Source: Methanobacterium sp. PtaB.Bin024
Lineage (GTDB): Archaea; Methanobacteriota; Methanobacteria; Methanobacteriales; Methanobacteriaceae
NCBI GenBank assembly: GCA_002067065.1
Contig: MVPY01000025.1
Span: forward strand, 1 to 50,000
Length of the DNA stretch: 50,000 bases
Direction: 5' to 3'
The notes below the pieces were generated by a model. It ran no database searches and was not told the origin of the DNA. It was given only the letters and a program-made list of their open reading frames with translations. Positions 24,835 to 33,025 of this stretch are shown one piece after another. The position numbers and the translations under genes are program-made. The first letter of the stretch is position 1. Each line of letters opens with the position of its first letter.

Positions 24835-26553
24835 ATGACAAAGATAAGGCTAATTGAAACCGCTTACCGAGATGCGCATCAGTCACTCCTGGCTACGAGG
24901 ATGAGAACAAGAGATATGTTGCCCATTGCTGAGAAAATGGATAAGGTGGGCTATTTCTCTCTGGAATCCTGGGGAGGGGCCACCTTTGACAGTTGTATCC
25001 GTTACCTTAATGAAGATCCCTGGGAAAGACTACGCAGCCTGAAAGAAGCAGTGAAAAAGACTCCTCTGCAGATGCTCCTCAGGGGACAGAACCTGGTGGG
25101 TTACAAGCACTACCCGGATGATGTGGTGCGAGAATTCGTGGAAAAGGCTTATACTAATGGAGTGGATGTTTTCAGAATATTTGATGCTTTAAATGACGTT
25201 AGAAACATGGAACTATCCATAAAAGTAGCCAAAGAACAGGATGCCCATGTACAAGCCACTATAAGCTACACCACCAGCCCATACCACACTCTGGAAAAAT
25301 ATGTGGAACTCGCCAAGGAACTGGAAGCATTAGAATGTGATTCATTAGCCATAAAGGACATGGCAGGACTCATCTCCCCGCATGACACTTATGAATTAGT
25401 TAAAGTTCTTAAAGATGAAACTGACCTCCTAATCAACTTACACTGCCACTGTACAAGTGGTATGACTCCTATGAGTTATTATGCAGCCTGTCAGGCAGGT
25501 GTTGACCTATTGGACACTGCCATTTCACCATTAGCATGGGGTGCATCCCAACCCCCAACTGAAAGTGTAGTGGCAGCCCTCAAAGAAACACCCTATGACA
25601 CTGGACTGGATTTGAAACTATTAACTCAGATCAAGAAATATTTCGAGGAGATACGGAAAAAATACAGTGGCATACTGGACCCCATCACTGAAAGGGTGGA
25701 TACCGATGTACTCCTCTATCAGATACCAGGAGGAATGCTTTCTAACTTTGTTTCCCAGTTAAAACAGCAAAATGCCCTGGACCGTTACGAGGATGTGCTG
25801 GCAGAGGTGCCCAGGGTCAGGAAAGACCTGGGTTACCCACCACTGGTAACTCCCACCAGTCAGATCGTAGGTATTCAGGCAGTGATGAACGTACTGGGGA
25901 AAGAAAGATACAAAAACCCCTCCAAAGAAGTTAAAGATTACGTGAAAGGGTTCTATGGAAGGCCACCTGCCCCTATTGACTCAGAAATTGCCCATAAAAT
26001 CATTGGAGATGAGGAACCCATAACCTGCCGCCCAGCAGATCTCTTAGAACCAGAACTGGATAAATTCCGAAAAGAAGGAGAAGAAATGGGCATCATCAAA
26101 AAAGAGGAAGATGTTCTGACTTATGCTCTTTACCCTGCTGTGGCACCAAAATTCCTGAGGGGAGAAGTAGAAGAAGAACCACTAACACCACCTAAAACTG
26201 AATCACCTGCTGAATCACCTGCTTCCATACCAACCGAGTATCAAGTGGATGTGGACGGGGAAAGCTTCCAGGTAAGAGTAGTCCCTACAGGTTATCTGGA
26301 AATAGAACCTGCCGAAGGAAATAAACCATCAGGTCCAGTGGAAGGTGGAGTAACCACCACCATGCAGGGAATGATCCTCAAACTTAAGGTTACAGAAGGA
26401 GATAATGTCAAAGAAGGAGATGTGGTCGCTGTTCTGGAAGCCATGAAAATGGAAAACGATATTCACGCCCCAGAATCAGGCATAGTTCAGGAGATCTTCG
26501 TGGAAGAAGGAGACACTGTAGATGCAGATGAAACCATAATGGTTATAAAATAA
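24835..26553 (+). CDS. pycB: Pyruvate carboxylase subunit B (carboxyltransferase plus biotin carrier)
   Basis: About 572 residues, the alpha4beta4-type archaeal subunit that transfers CO2 from biotin to pyruvate to make oxaloacetate for anabolism. Residues 1-265 form the TIM barrel (ETAYRDAHQSLLATRMRT, FDALNDVRNM, LHCHCTSGM), then the conserved carboxylase domain (YQIPGGMLSNFVSQL), a Pro/Glu linker near 450-470, and a biotinyl domain with EAMKMEND, Lys538 being biotinylated. GAGGGTC before the ATG at 24835 favours it over the GTG at 24823. Oxaloacetate decarboxylase alpha is close in sequence, but no membrane subunits are present. Subunit A is not in the window. Confidence 0.92.
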   Translation: MTKIRLIETAYRDAHQSLLATRMRTRDMLPIAEKMDKVGYFSLESWGGATFDSCIRYLNEDPWERLRSLKEAVKKTPLQMLLRGQNLVGYKHYPDDVVREFVEKAYTNGVDVFRIFDALNDVRNMELSIKVAKEQDAHVQATISYTTSPYHTLEKYVELAKELEALECDSLAIKDMAGLISPHDTYELVKVLKDETDLLINLHCHCTSGMTPMSYYAACQAGVDLLDTAISPLAWGASQPPTESVVAALKETPYDTGLDLKLLTQIKKYFEEIRKKYSGILDPITERVDTDVLLYQIPGGMLSNFVSQLKQQNALDRYEDVLAEVPRVRKDLGYPPLVTPTSQIVGIQAVMNVLGKERYKNPSKEVKDYVKGFYGRPPAPIDSEIAHKIIGDEEPITCRPADLLEPELDKFRKEGEEMGIIKKEEDVLTYALYPAVAPKFLRGEVEEEPLTPPKTESPAESPASIPTEYQVDVDGESFQVRVVPTGYLEIEPAEGNKPSGPVEGGVTTTMQGMILKLKVTEGDNVKEGDVVAVLEAMKMENDIHAPESGIVQEIFVEEGDTVDADETIMVIK

Positions 26554-26563
26554 CACATCCCAT

Positions 26564-26573
26564 CTCTTTTTTT
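26564..26573 (+). terminator. T-run after pycB
   Basis: A short tract, CTCTTTTTTTATTG, begins about ten bases after the pycB stop codon and is the likely poly-T terminator of this gene. No hairpin is evident. Confidence 0.45.
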
Positions 26574-26643
26574 ATTGTCCTATATATCCCTCCCCCTAGG
26601 GAAATAAATATTGGATATCAAATATATGGATATAAATAACTCC

Positions 26644-27528
26644 CTATCCATTTTTCCACTGGTTATAAGCATTATTTAGGAAATTAACGAACTCTTCGGT
26701 TGCTTTTTGCTGGCCTTCAGCATTGGGATAATCATCCCCACTTGAATAGGCCAGTTTGTTTCCTCCATTGGTTAAAATACTGTAATAATCGAAAACTGCC
26801 ACATTATCATAGGGATAATCTTTTAACCAATCATTCACCAACCACTGATTAAAAACACGGGCATTATCTGCATTGGCAGGTTCACTCAGTGGTGGGGCTG
26901 TTACAACTATAAAAAGTTTGTCCTGGCGGGTTTTAAAGTATTCTAGAAGATCAATGTAAATTCCTTTAGCATTTGCCACGGTATGGTATTCTGAATTATA
27001 ATCTTGGCTTTTTAAAGGATTATTATCAATAGAGGGCACTGGATCATCAGGGTCACCTCTCAGATCTGAATTGGGATAACAGGATTTGAATACAATGATC
27101 TCATTTTCTCCACCAGGATTAGTTGAAAGACGAGAATAATCACTATTCTGACTGCTTTCTTCGTATAATGCATTCAGGATGTTGGAACTTTCTGGGCCTC
27201 GGAACCAGTCCCACCAGTTTCCAATATCAGTGCTATCGCCAATGTCATCTGGCCCCCAGCCGTAGTAGGTGTCACTTACAAAGTAGTTATTGTCACGAAG
27301 AGCAATTCCAAGGCCACCTTCTTCATCCGATAACCAGCTTTCTCCCACTGAATGGTGGATGAAGATTAGACGAACCGGATTTGAAGGTGATGGTGAAGTG
27401 GAAGTATATGAAGTTCCACTTGTATCGTTTTCATCAGAGGTTCCCGGATTTACAGTGTATAAATATGTTCCTAAGATTATTATTAAAGCCGCAGCCAGTA
27501 TAATCCAGATTATATGTTTATTTTTCAT
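26644..27528 (-). CDS. Membrane-anchored extracellular protein, possibly SGNH-like
   Basis: About 294 residues. An N-terminal anchor (MKNKHIIWIILAAALIIILG) and a Ser/Thr/Pro linker to residue ~52 place the rest outside the cell. The conserved-looking domain has RLIFIHHSVGESWL, GWGPDDIGD, VFKSCYPNSDL, ANAKGIYIDLLEYFKTR and VVTAPPLSEP, a pattern reminiscent of SGNH-type hydrolases but without a clear GDS motif. I do not know an assigned function. AGGTGG before the ATG at 27528 excludes the GTG at 27537. It follows the beta-propeller gene after ~60 nt with a similar anchor. Confidence 0.68.
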   Translation of the reverse strand: MKNKHIIWIILAAALIIILGTYLYTVNPGTSDENDTSGTSYTSTSPSPSNPVRLIFIHHSVGESWLSDEEGGLGIALRDNNYFVSDTYYGWGPDDIGDSTDIGNWWDWFRGPESSNILNALYEESSQNSDYSRLSTNPGGENEIIVFKSCYPNSDLRGDPDDPVPSIDNNPLKSQDYNSEYHTVANAKGIYIDLLEYFKTRQDKLFIVVTAPPLSEPANADNARVFNQWLVNDWLKDYPYDNVAVFDYYSILTNGGNKLAYSSGDDYPNAEGQQKATEEFVNFLNNAYNQWKNG

Positions 27529-27589
27529 TAAATCCACCTGATCTGAATTTATTTCTATTTCATCTGGGATAAGTTTGGAGATCCATAGG

Positions 27590-28882
27590 TTACAGGTTAT
27601 CCATCCAGTTTTGGGGAAGTTCGATCATGTACATGTCAACTTCATCGGTTCCAGTACGACCCCAGTTACTGGTGAAGAGAATCTTGGTGAAGTCCTGGTT
27701 AACACTGGCCTGTGGTTCAGCCCAGTAATCCTGTTCTACTCCTTCATTGTATACTGAGTGGTGATGTGCTAAACGGGCCACAGTTCCATTCGGTTTAAGT
27801 TCGATGGCGAATATCTGATTGTCCATCCAAGTGAAACATTCAGATCCAGCACCATAACAGGATATAAGCGCCCAACCCGGCTTGTTTAATGCACGTCCTG
27901 ATATGTGGAAACCTAGAGGGGCATGGCTGAAGTCAATTGGCCAGAGGCTTGTTACTTCGCCAGTTTCAAGGTCTGCCATGGCAATTGTATCATTCCCGGT
28001 ATCCTGATAAACGATGACTTCTTTATTCTGAGCATCAAGAGCAGCATCAACATGGCCCACATTGGGAATGACGGCTACTTCTTTTGTTAGTTGGCGATCA
28101 TAGACAACCATTCCTCGATTATCATCGCAGGCCAGGAAGTAGTTTCCGAGTGGGCTGATGGTAACTGCGTCTATCACATCACTGTTGATTTCTTTTTTGG
28201 CGATTACCTGATCCTGGTCTTGATCGTACACCAGGTAAGCATGGACGTTTCCTTCCTCATCTTGGGCCATTAATCCCCAGTAACGGCCATCCATGGAGGG
28301 GCTTCCTTCGTATCTGGACCAGACTGCTGCTAAATCTTCTTCAGGCAGATCATCTGCAAAATCATGTACCACACTTGATTGTTGAGACTGCACATCGTAA
28401 ACCATCAGCTTAGTTTCTTCATTATAATACAATTTGTTAGGGTCGTTAACATCCCAACGGGGCTCATCACGCACAGGAATGTTGCTCTGGATGGGTTTTA
28501 AAGTTTCAGCATCATAAATATACCAGGTACTTTCCGTGCCTCTAACAAGAATATATTCTCCGTTGGAGTTAAAGGATTGAACCCTTGAATATTCGTTTTT
28601 CATTCCATTTGATTCATCATCTGCAGCCAGATCAGTTGTTCTATCGGTTACACGGACAACATAGGTACCAAATACTTCGTCTTTATAAGGAGTCCTGGCC
28701 CGTGGTTCTGCCATATTGGGTACTTGGTAAACCTCAAAACCCGTTACAGTGGGTGCTGTGGGATTATCAATATAACTACTTTGAAAACTAGTATTACTAC
28801 CTCCACCGAAAAAATAGATCGCACAAGCAGCTATAACTATAATAACTATAATACTCAACCATAAAATCTGCTTATTCTGCAT
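27590..28882 (-). CDS. Membrane-anchored beta-propeller protein
   Basis: About 430 residues: an N-terminal anchor (MQNKQILWLSIIVIIVIAAC), a short Ser/Asn linker and an extracellular domain of repeated four-strand blades (GEYILVRGTESTWYIYDAET, NKLYYNEETKLMVYDV, GNYFLACDDNRGMVVYDRQ, TKILFTSNWGRTGTDEVDM), resembling WD40/TolB-like propellers. There is a His cluster, LAHHHSVYN, near residue 380. GGGGTGA directly before the ATG at 28882 excludes the TTG-type start at 28909. It probably binds a surface ligand together with the downstream gene; this is inference. Confidence 0.7.
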   Translation of the reverse strand: MQNKQILWLSIIVIIVIAACAIYFFGGGSNTSFQSSYIDNPTAPTVTGFEVYQVPNMAEPRARTPYKDEVFGTYVVRVTDRTTDLAADDESNGMKNEYSRVQSFNSNGEYILVRGTESTWYIYDAETLKPIQSNIPVRDEPRWDVNDPNKLYYNEETKLMVYDVQSQQSSVVHDFADDLPEEDLAAVWSRYEGSPSMDGRYWGLMAQDEEGNVHAYLVYDQDQDQVIAKKEINSDVIDAVTISPLGNYFLACDDNRGMVVYDRQLTKEVAVIPNVGHVDAALDAQNKEVIVYQDTGNDTIAMADLETGEVTSLWPIDFSHAPLGFHISGRALNKPGWALISCYGAGSECFTWMDNQIFAIELKPNGTVARLAHHHSVYNEGVEQDYWAEPQASVNQDFTKILFTSNWGRTGTDEVDMYMIELPQNWMDNL

Positions 28883-28936
28883 TAATTCACCCCCCCACCT
28901 AATTTGCAAAAATGTAGTATTAGGCTTTTATTATAT

Positions 28937-28966
28937 GTAATACTAATGTGGTATTACTTTTATATT
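28937..28966 (-). promoter_or_regulatory. Candidate promoter with GTAATAC-N7-GTATTAC operator
   Basis: GTAATAC (28937-28943) and GTATTAC (28951-28957) are perfect complements around seven bases. On the minus strand, a TATA-like AATATAAAAG (28957-28966) overlaps the operator edge, and transcription would start near 28935, ahead of the beta-propeller gene. A repressor bound here would block the promoter. A related TAGTATTA half-site lies at 28915-28922. Inference from geometry. Confidence 0.45.
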
Positions 28967-29111
28967 AAAAATTTTAAGTAAGGTGTAAATAAAGTTTTGG
29001 ACGGAAATACATTGCGGAAATATACTTCCGGCATATTAAGAATCAAATTTATTCTTTTCGAAAATCACGAATTTCACTTTATTTCATGAAAAGATGTTAA
29101 ATAAAGGGGGA

Positions 29112-29195
29112 TAGTGATTGGTTCTCCAGAGTCATGCTGGGAATTGCTGTTTCTCATTAAACATCCCACCATGTTATGAGGATGACGATTCACTA
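29112..29195. ncRNA. Candidate structured small RNA (unassigned)
   Basis: A non-coding 84-base segment clearly less AT-rich than its surroundings. Its ends, TAGTGA and TCACTA, are perfect complements; the inside contains GGTTCTCCAGAGTC and ATGTTATGAGGATGACG. An A/T tract follows. It resembles no RNA family I can name with confidence. Strand is undecided. Confidence 0.2.
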
Positions 29196-29387
29196 ATTTT
29201 ATAAAAAAAATTTTGGCTGTAGGAAATATTATTGGTTTGGATTATTAATAGGGTAATTTTAAAGAGGATTTGGACAAATAAAACACATTATATTTCCTCA
29301 AAAAGCAAAAAAATTGATACTTGGTAAAAATGCAGCCTGATTTTTTTTAGTTAAATTAAATTTAAAAGCAAAATATATAATCAAACC

Positions 29388-30290
29388 ATGAATTCATATG
29401 AAACGATTCTCGCCATTGTATTGATGATTATTATTGGCTATATATGCCGTAGATTCGATTTTTTAAAGGCAGAAGATACTCAGACTCTCAATAAGATTGT
29501 GGTATACATTGCTATTCCAGCATTAATCTTTTTGGCCATGTATCATGCTGATTTATCCAATATAGAAACTTTTGGAACCATCACTCTTACCATTATCATA
29601 TTGGGTATACTATCTGGAATTGTTGCTTACCTATTTTCTCGCTTCAGGGGTTACTCCTCTAAAACCCGATGGGGAGTGGTGGCAACATCCACCCTATCTA
29701 ACTCCGGATTTTTAGGATATCCGGTTACATTGGGTGTTTTTGGGACTGAAGGACTTGTGAGAGCAGTATTCTGTGATGTGGGTAACACCATGCTTTTCAT
29801 TGCATTGGGAATATTCTTTTTAATTTTATACGGTGGAAGTTATCGGGACATAATAAAAAGGTCAATTCTGTTTCCACCCTTATTGGCAGTTATCTGTGGA
29901 GTTCTTGCCAACTTGATACATCTTCCACTGGGATCTGTCATCACCAGCACCCTTGACTACCTGAGTGGCGCTGCCATACCCATAATAATGATATCATTAG
30001 GTCTTTCACTGGAATTTAAGGGTATTAAAGAATATTTTGATGTTGCCTCATTCGTTTCAGTACTTAAATTAATCATTTCTCCCATGATTGCCATGGTCAT
30101 AGTGGGATTGGTGGGGTTGTCCGGTCTGGACCGGACAGTAGCTATTGTGGAGGCGGGTATGCCCTCTGCCATGTTAAGCCTGGTACTGGCTATAAACTAC
30201 CAACTGGATGTAAAAGCAACCGCAGCCTGCATATTTCTGAGCACGACCCTTAGTGTGATATCCATCACGGTTTTAATCCTGTTCATATAG
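29388..30290 (+). CDS. AEC (auxin efflux carrier) family transporter
   Basis: A 300-residue membrane protein with about ten hydrophobic helices in two five-helix halves. Family-like blocks are IPALIFLAMYHADLS, STLSNSGFLGYPVTLGVFG and, in the second half, VEAGMPSAMLSLVLAINY. AEC carriers export organic anions such as malate or malonate. No ribosome site is seen; a TATA-like stretch 20-35 nt upstream suggests a leaderless message. Substrate unknown. Confidence 0.9.
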   Translation: MNSYETILAIVLMIIIGYICRRFDFLKAEDTQTLNKIVVYIAIPALIFLAMYHADLSNIETFGTITLTIIILGILSGIVAYLFSRFRGYSSKTRWGVVATSTLSNSGFLGYPVTLGVFGTEGLVRAVFCDVGNTMLFIALGIFFLILYGGSYRDIIKRSILFPPLLAVICGVLANLIHLPLGSVITSTLDYLSGAAIPIIMISLGLSLEFKGIKEYFDVASFVSVLKLIISPMIAMVIVGLVGLSGLDRTVAIVEAGMPSAMLSLVLAINYQLDVKATAACIFLSTTLSVISITVLILFI

Positions 30291-30460
30291 TCCAGTAAAT
30301 TATAAGTGTTTGAACCTTATCAAAGGTATCAAAAATTGTTATAAGTTATCACTAAAACCAGAATTATGTAACCAATATGATCAATGACCAATCAGGAGTT
30401 TAATAAGAGAGTTAATGAATGACCTAATCAACTAGTTAATTAAATATCCGAAATGATTCC

Positions 30461-31864
30461 CTATTTAATTTCTTTTTTATATTTGGTCATAGCAATCAGA
30501 ATCAATGCTATTCCCATGGCCACTGCACCCACCAGAAATGCGTTGTGCAATCCCTGAGAAACCAAAATCGGTGTTAATTTATCACTGGTGCTGGGGCCCA
30601 CAGTATTATAAATAACCATAGCTGCCACTGTACCTAGAATTCCAGTTCCGAAACCATTACCTATCATATTGGAAGTGTTAACCAGGCCAGATGCGATTCC
30701 CCTGTACTTGGAAGGACTTTCTGAGAGAATGAATTTGGTGTTAGGTGGATTGAAAGTTGCCACTGAGGCTCCTAAAATCAGAAGGCCAATGGATATATAG
30801 ATGAGGCTACTTGAAGGGTTGAAAGTGGATAAAACCAGACATCCGATGATTCCAATCGCCGCTCCCATTAGAGTGACTCGGTTAGGTGCGATTTTATCAG
30901 AAAAGGTGCCGGCCAGGGGTCCTACAATAAAAATAGCAATTGGCATAATGGTAAGCATCAAACCAGAATGACTGGTACTCATACCCTTCACCACTTCAAA
31001 GTAGAAGGGCAGGAGAACCACTGCCCCTGCAAATGGCATGTTGGAAAAGACATTGGCACCGTTAGCCAGGGCAATCTCCCTCATCTTCAGGAAGTTAAGA
31101 TTAATCAGAGGTTCAGCAGTTCTTGATTCCTGGAAAATGAAAAGAACCCAGAAGATAACCGAACAGATAATGCTGCCAAGGATAATTGCAGAAGTCCAAC
31201 CATAATCCAGTCCCTTGTTAAGTGCAAAAATAAGAGTGCTCTGGGCTATGAAAAACATGGCCACCCCCAAAAGATCAAGAGACCCTTCATGTTTCTCAGT
31301 CTCATGGAGCGTGGTATGTCCCAAAATCATGCCTATAATTCCTATGGGGACATTTATAAAGAATATCCAGTGGAAATTTATGTATTCTGTGATGAAACCC
31401 CCTAGTAATGGGCCTAAAGCCAGCCCCAATGATCCTATGGTGGTTACAATTCCCAGATTCCTGCCTCGTTTGTTTTCAGGAAGGTATTGTAAGACCATGG
31501 CTGAGGTAATGGCAGAGAACATGGCTGCGCCAAAAGCCTGCAGTAGTCTGAAAACTATTAATTCATGAAACTGGGTGGAAATACCACTTAAACTGGATCC
31601 AACAATGAAAATGAAAAATCCAGTGAGAAAAACCTTTTTAAAACCCTTCTGCTGGGCTAATTTACCGAAAACTATTAAAAAACTACCTAAAACAATTATG
31701 TATATCAGGATGGTCCATAGAACATCGCTTGTGGTCACACCGAAGTATTTGGCCATGGTGGGCAGGGAAACGTTTACAATGGATATATCCAAAAATGACA
31801 TGAAACTGGCCAGTGAAATTACAAGAAGGATCAGTTTCTGATTATCCTGTAAATTTTCAAGCAT
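30461..31864 (-). CDS. MFS multidrug exporter, DHA2 (14-helix) family
   Basis: A 467-residue H+-coupled exporter with about 14 hydrophobic helices. Motifs fit EmrB/QacA-type transporters: LDISIVNVSLPTMAKYFG in helix 1, GKLAQQKGFKKVFLTG after helix 2, RLLQAFGAAM, and the motif-C-like LGLALGPLLGGFI. GGGGA lies 7 nt before the ATG. Substrate cannot be told from sequence. Confidence 0.93.
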   Translation of the reverse strand: MLENLQDNQKLILLVISLASFMSFLDISIVNVSLPTMAKYFGVTTSDVLWTILIYIIVLGSFLIVFGKLAQQKGFKKVFLTGFFIFIVGSSLSGISTQFHELIVFRLLQAFGAAMFSAITSAMVLQYLPENKRGRNLGIVTTIGSLGLALGPLLGGFITEYINFHWIFFINVPIGIIGMILGHTTLHETEKHEGSLDLLGVAMFFIAQSTLIFALNKGLDYGWTSAIILGSIICSVIFWVLFIFQESRTAEPLINLNFLKMREIALANGANVFSNMPFAGAVVLLPFYFEVVKGMSTSHSGLMLTIMPIAIFIVGPLAGTFSDKIAPNRVTLMGAAIGIIGCLVLSTFNPSSSLIYISIGLLILGASVATFNPPNTKFILSESPSKYRGIASGLVNTSNMIGNGFGTGILGTVAAMVIYNTVGPSTSDKLTPILVSQGLHNAFLVGAVAMGIALILIAMTKYKKEIK

Positions 31865-32063
31865 TTATCTGGTCCCCTGCAAATTCATGTTATCTGTGAT
31901 TTTGAAATTAGTTCATATAATTAATATATAATATAATTGGCACAAATTTGTGGAGTTTCGATTAGAAAGGATTTATATCTATTGGGAAATGTTGCATTAT
32001 CATTTTTGAATACTTTTCAACTATTTATTTATATTTTAAGGTTAATATGATTTAGAGGTCCAA

Positions 32064-32756
32064 ATGAAATTTGAAGAAATAATCCAAGAGCTGGAATCAC
32101 TCTCCAACCCAGAGGATGTGGAGGGAATGGCCCGGTTTGGGATTAATCCAAAAAAGGTATATGCTGTGAGAATACCTGAGTTGCGACGAATAGCCAAAAA
32201 CACTGGGAAAAACCATGAACTGGCTCTTAAACTCTGGGAAGAAGGTTACAGGGAGACACGGATCCTCGCATGCATGATAGAAGACCCTAATCTGGTGACT
32301 TCTGAACAGATGGATGAATGGGCGGTTGATTTTGATTTCTGGGAGATATGTGACCAGTGTTGCATGAAACTGTTCCGTATGACACCTTTCGCATATCAGA
32401 AGATATTCGAGTGGAGCCAGTACCATGAAGAGTTCACAAAAAGGGCTGCTTTTACTTTAATCGCTGTTTTGGCAGTGCATGATAAAAAAGCCCCTGATGA
32501 AAAATTCGAGCAATTTTTCCCCTTGATAATCAGGGAATCAACTGATGACCGGAATTACGTTAAAAAAGCGGTAAACTGGGCTTTAAGGCATATTGGGAAA
32601 AGAAACCGGGATCTTAATAGAAAAACCATTGTAATTGCTGAAGAGATCCTTAAAATTGATTCTAAAAGTGCAAAGTGGATAGCTAAAGATGCACTCAGGG
32701 AATTAAAAAGCGATAAAGTACAGAAAAGATTGGAAAATATTAGTAAAAAGGCATAA
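32064..32756 (+). CDS. DNA alkylation repair (AlkD-like) protein
   Basis: A 230-residue all-helical protein of the ALK/HEAT-like repeat glycosylase family, which removes cationic alkylpurines from DNA without base flipping. Seen are VRIPELRRIAKNTGKNHELA near 35-54, LWEEGYRETRILACMIED, WAVDFDFWEICDQCC with the conserved DxWE/D feature near 108-121, and KKAVNWALRHIGKRN. GAGGT precedes the ATG. It stands alone, next to a convergent region. Confidence 0.9.
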   Translation: MKFEEIIQELESLSNPEDVEGMARFGINPKKVYAVRIPELRRIAKNTGKNHELALKLWEEGYRETRILACMIEDPNLVTSEQMDEWAVDFDFWEICDQCCMKLFRMTPFAYQKIFEWSQYHEEFTKRAAFTLIAVLAVHDKKAPDEKFEQFFPLIIRESTDDRNYVKKAVNWALRHIGKRNRDLNRKTIVIAEEILKIDSKSAKWIAKDALRELKSDKVQKRLENISKKA

Positions 32757-32760
32757 AGAA

Positions 32761-32783
32761 AAGAATTTTATAATAAAATTCTT
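32761..32783. terminator. Perfect 10-bp inverted repeat after the AlkD-like gene
   Basis: AAGAATTTTA (32761-32770) and TAAAATTCTT (32774-32783) pair perfectly around a 3-nt loop, directly after the AlkD-like stop. The right arm touches the stop codon of the small minus-strand ORF at 32783. As at 3376-3400, this is suited to ending transcripts from both sides. Confidence 0.5.
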
Positions 32784-32875
32784 TAATATTTCTTTAAAGG
32801 ATCATTTATCACTGCAAAAGCAACCACAAAGATTGCCAGAGCTAGTAAAGCTATCTTATACACACATATCACCAT
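32783..32875 (-). CDS. Candidate 30-residue membrane microprotein
   Basis: A short ORF predicting one transmembrane helix: a few N-terminal residues, the hydrophobic segment YKIALLALAIFVVAFAVI, and a polar end NDPLKKY. A GTG at 32863 with GGTGAT shortly upstream gives a 26-residue form and may be the real start; the ATG at 32875 has AGGG touching it. It ends at a perfect inverted repeat and the spacer upstream is AT-rich. Codon composition and the clean single helix are suggestive only. Confidence 0.35.
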   Translation of the reverse strand: MVICVYKIALLALAIFVVAFAVINDPLKKY

Positions 32876-33025
32876 CCCTAAATTAACTGATTTTTTGAGA
32901 AAAAATTTTCTAGGTATTCCTGTTTTTAAAAAAAATTTTAGGTATTTAATGTTCCAAAGAAAACCATATCTAAAAAAAATAATAGAAAGAAATAAAAAAC
33001 GGCCCTAATGGGCGTAATGTTATTT

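Larger units (their letters stand above)
28883..29387. other. Long intergenic region between divergent surface and AEC genes
   Basis: About 500 bp without an ORF. Near the left end is the candidate operator at 28937-28957. A GC-richer, low-repeat island at 29112-29195, bounded by complementary TAGTGA and TCACTA and followed by an A/T run, may be a small RNA. The remaining sequence to 29387 is AT-rich with TATA-like stretches near 29355-29380 for the AEC transporter gene. Confidence 0.5.

Noticed and set aside
24835..26553. Oxaloacetate decarboxylase alpha subunit
   Set aside because: The sequence would also fit, but no beta or gamma membrane subunits lie nearby and methanogens use this protein as PycB.
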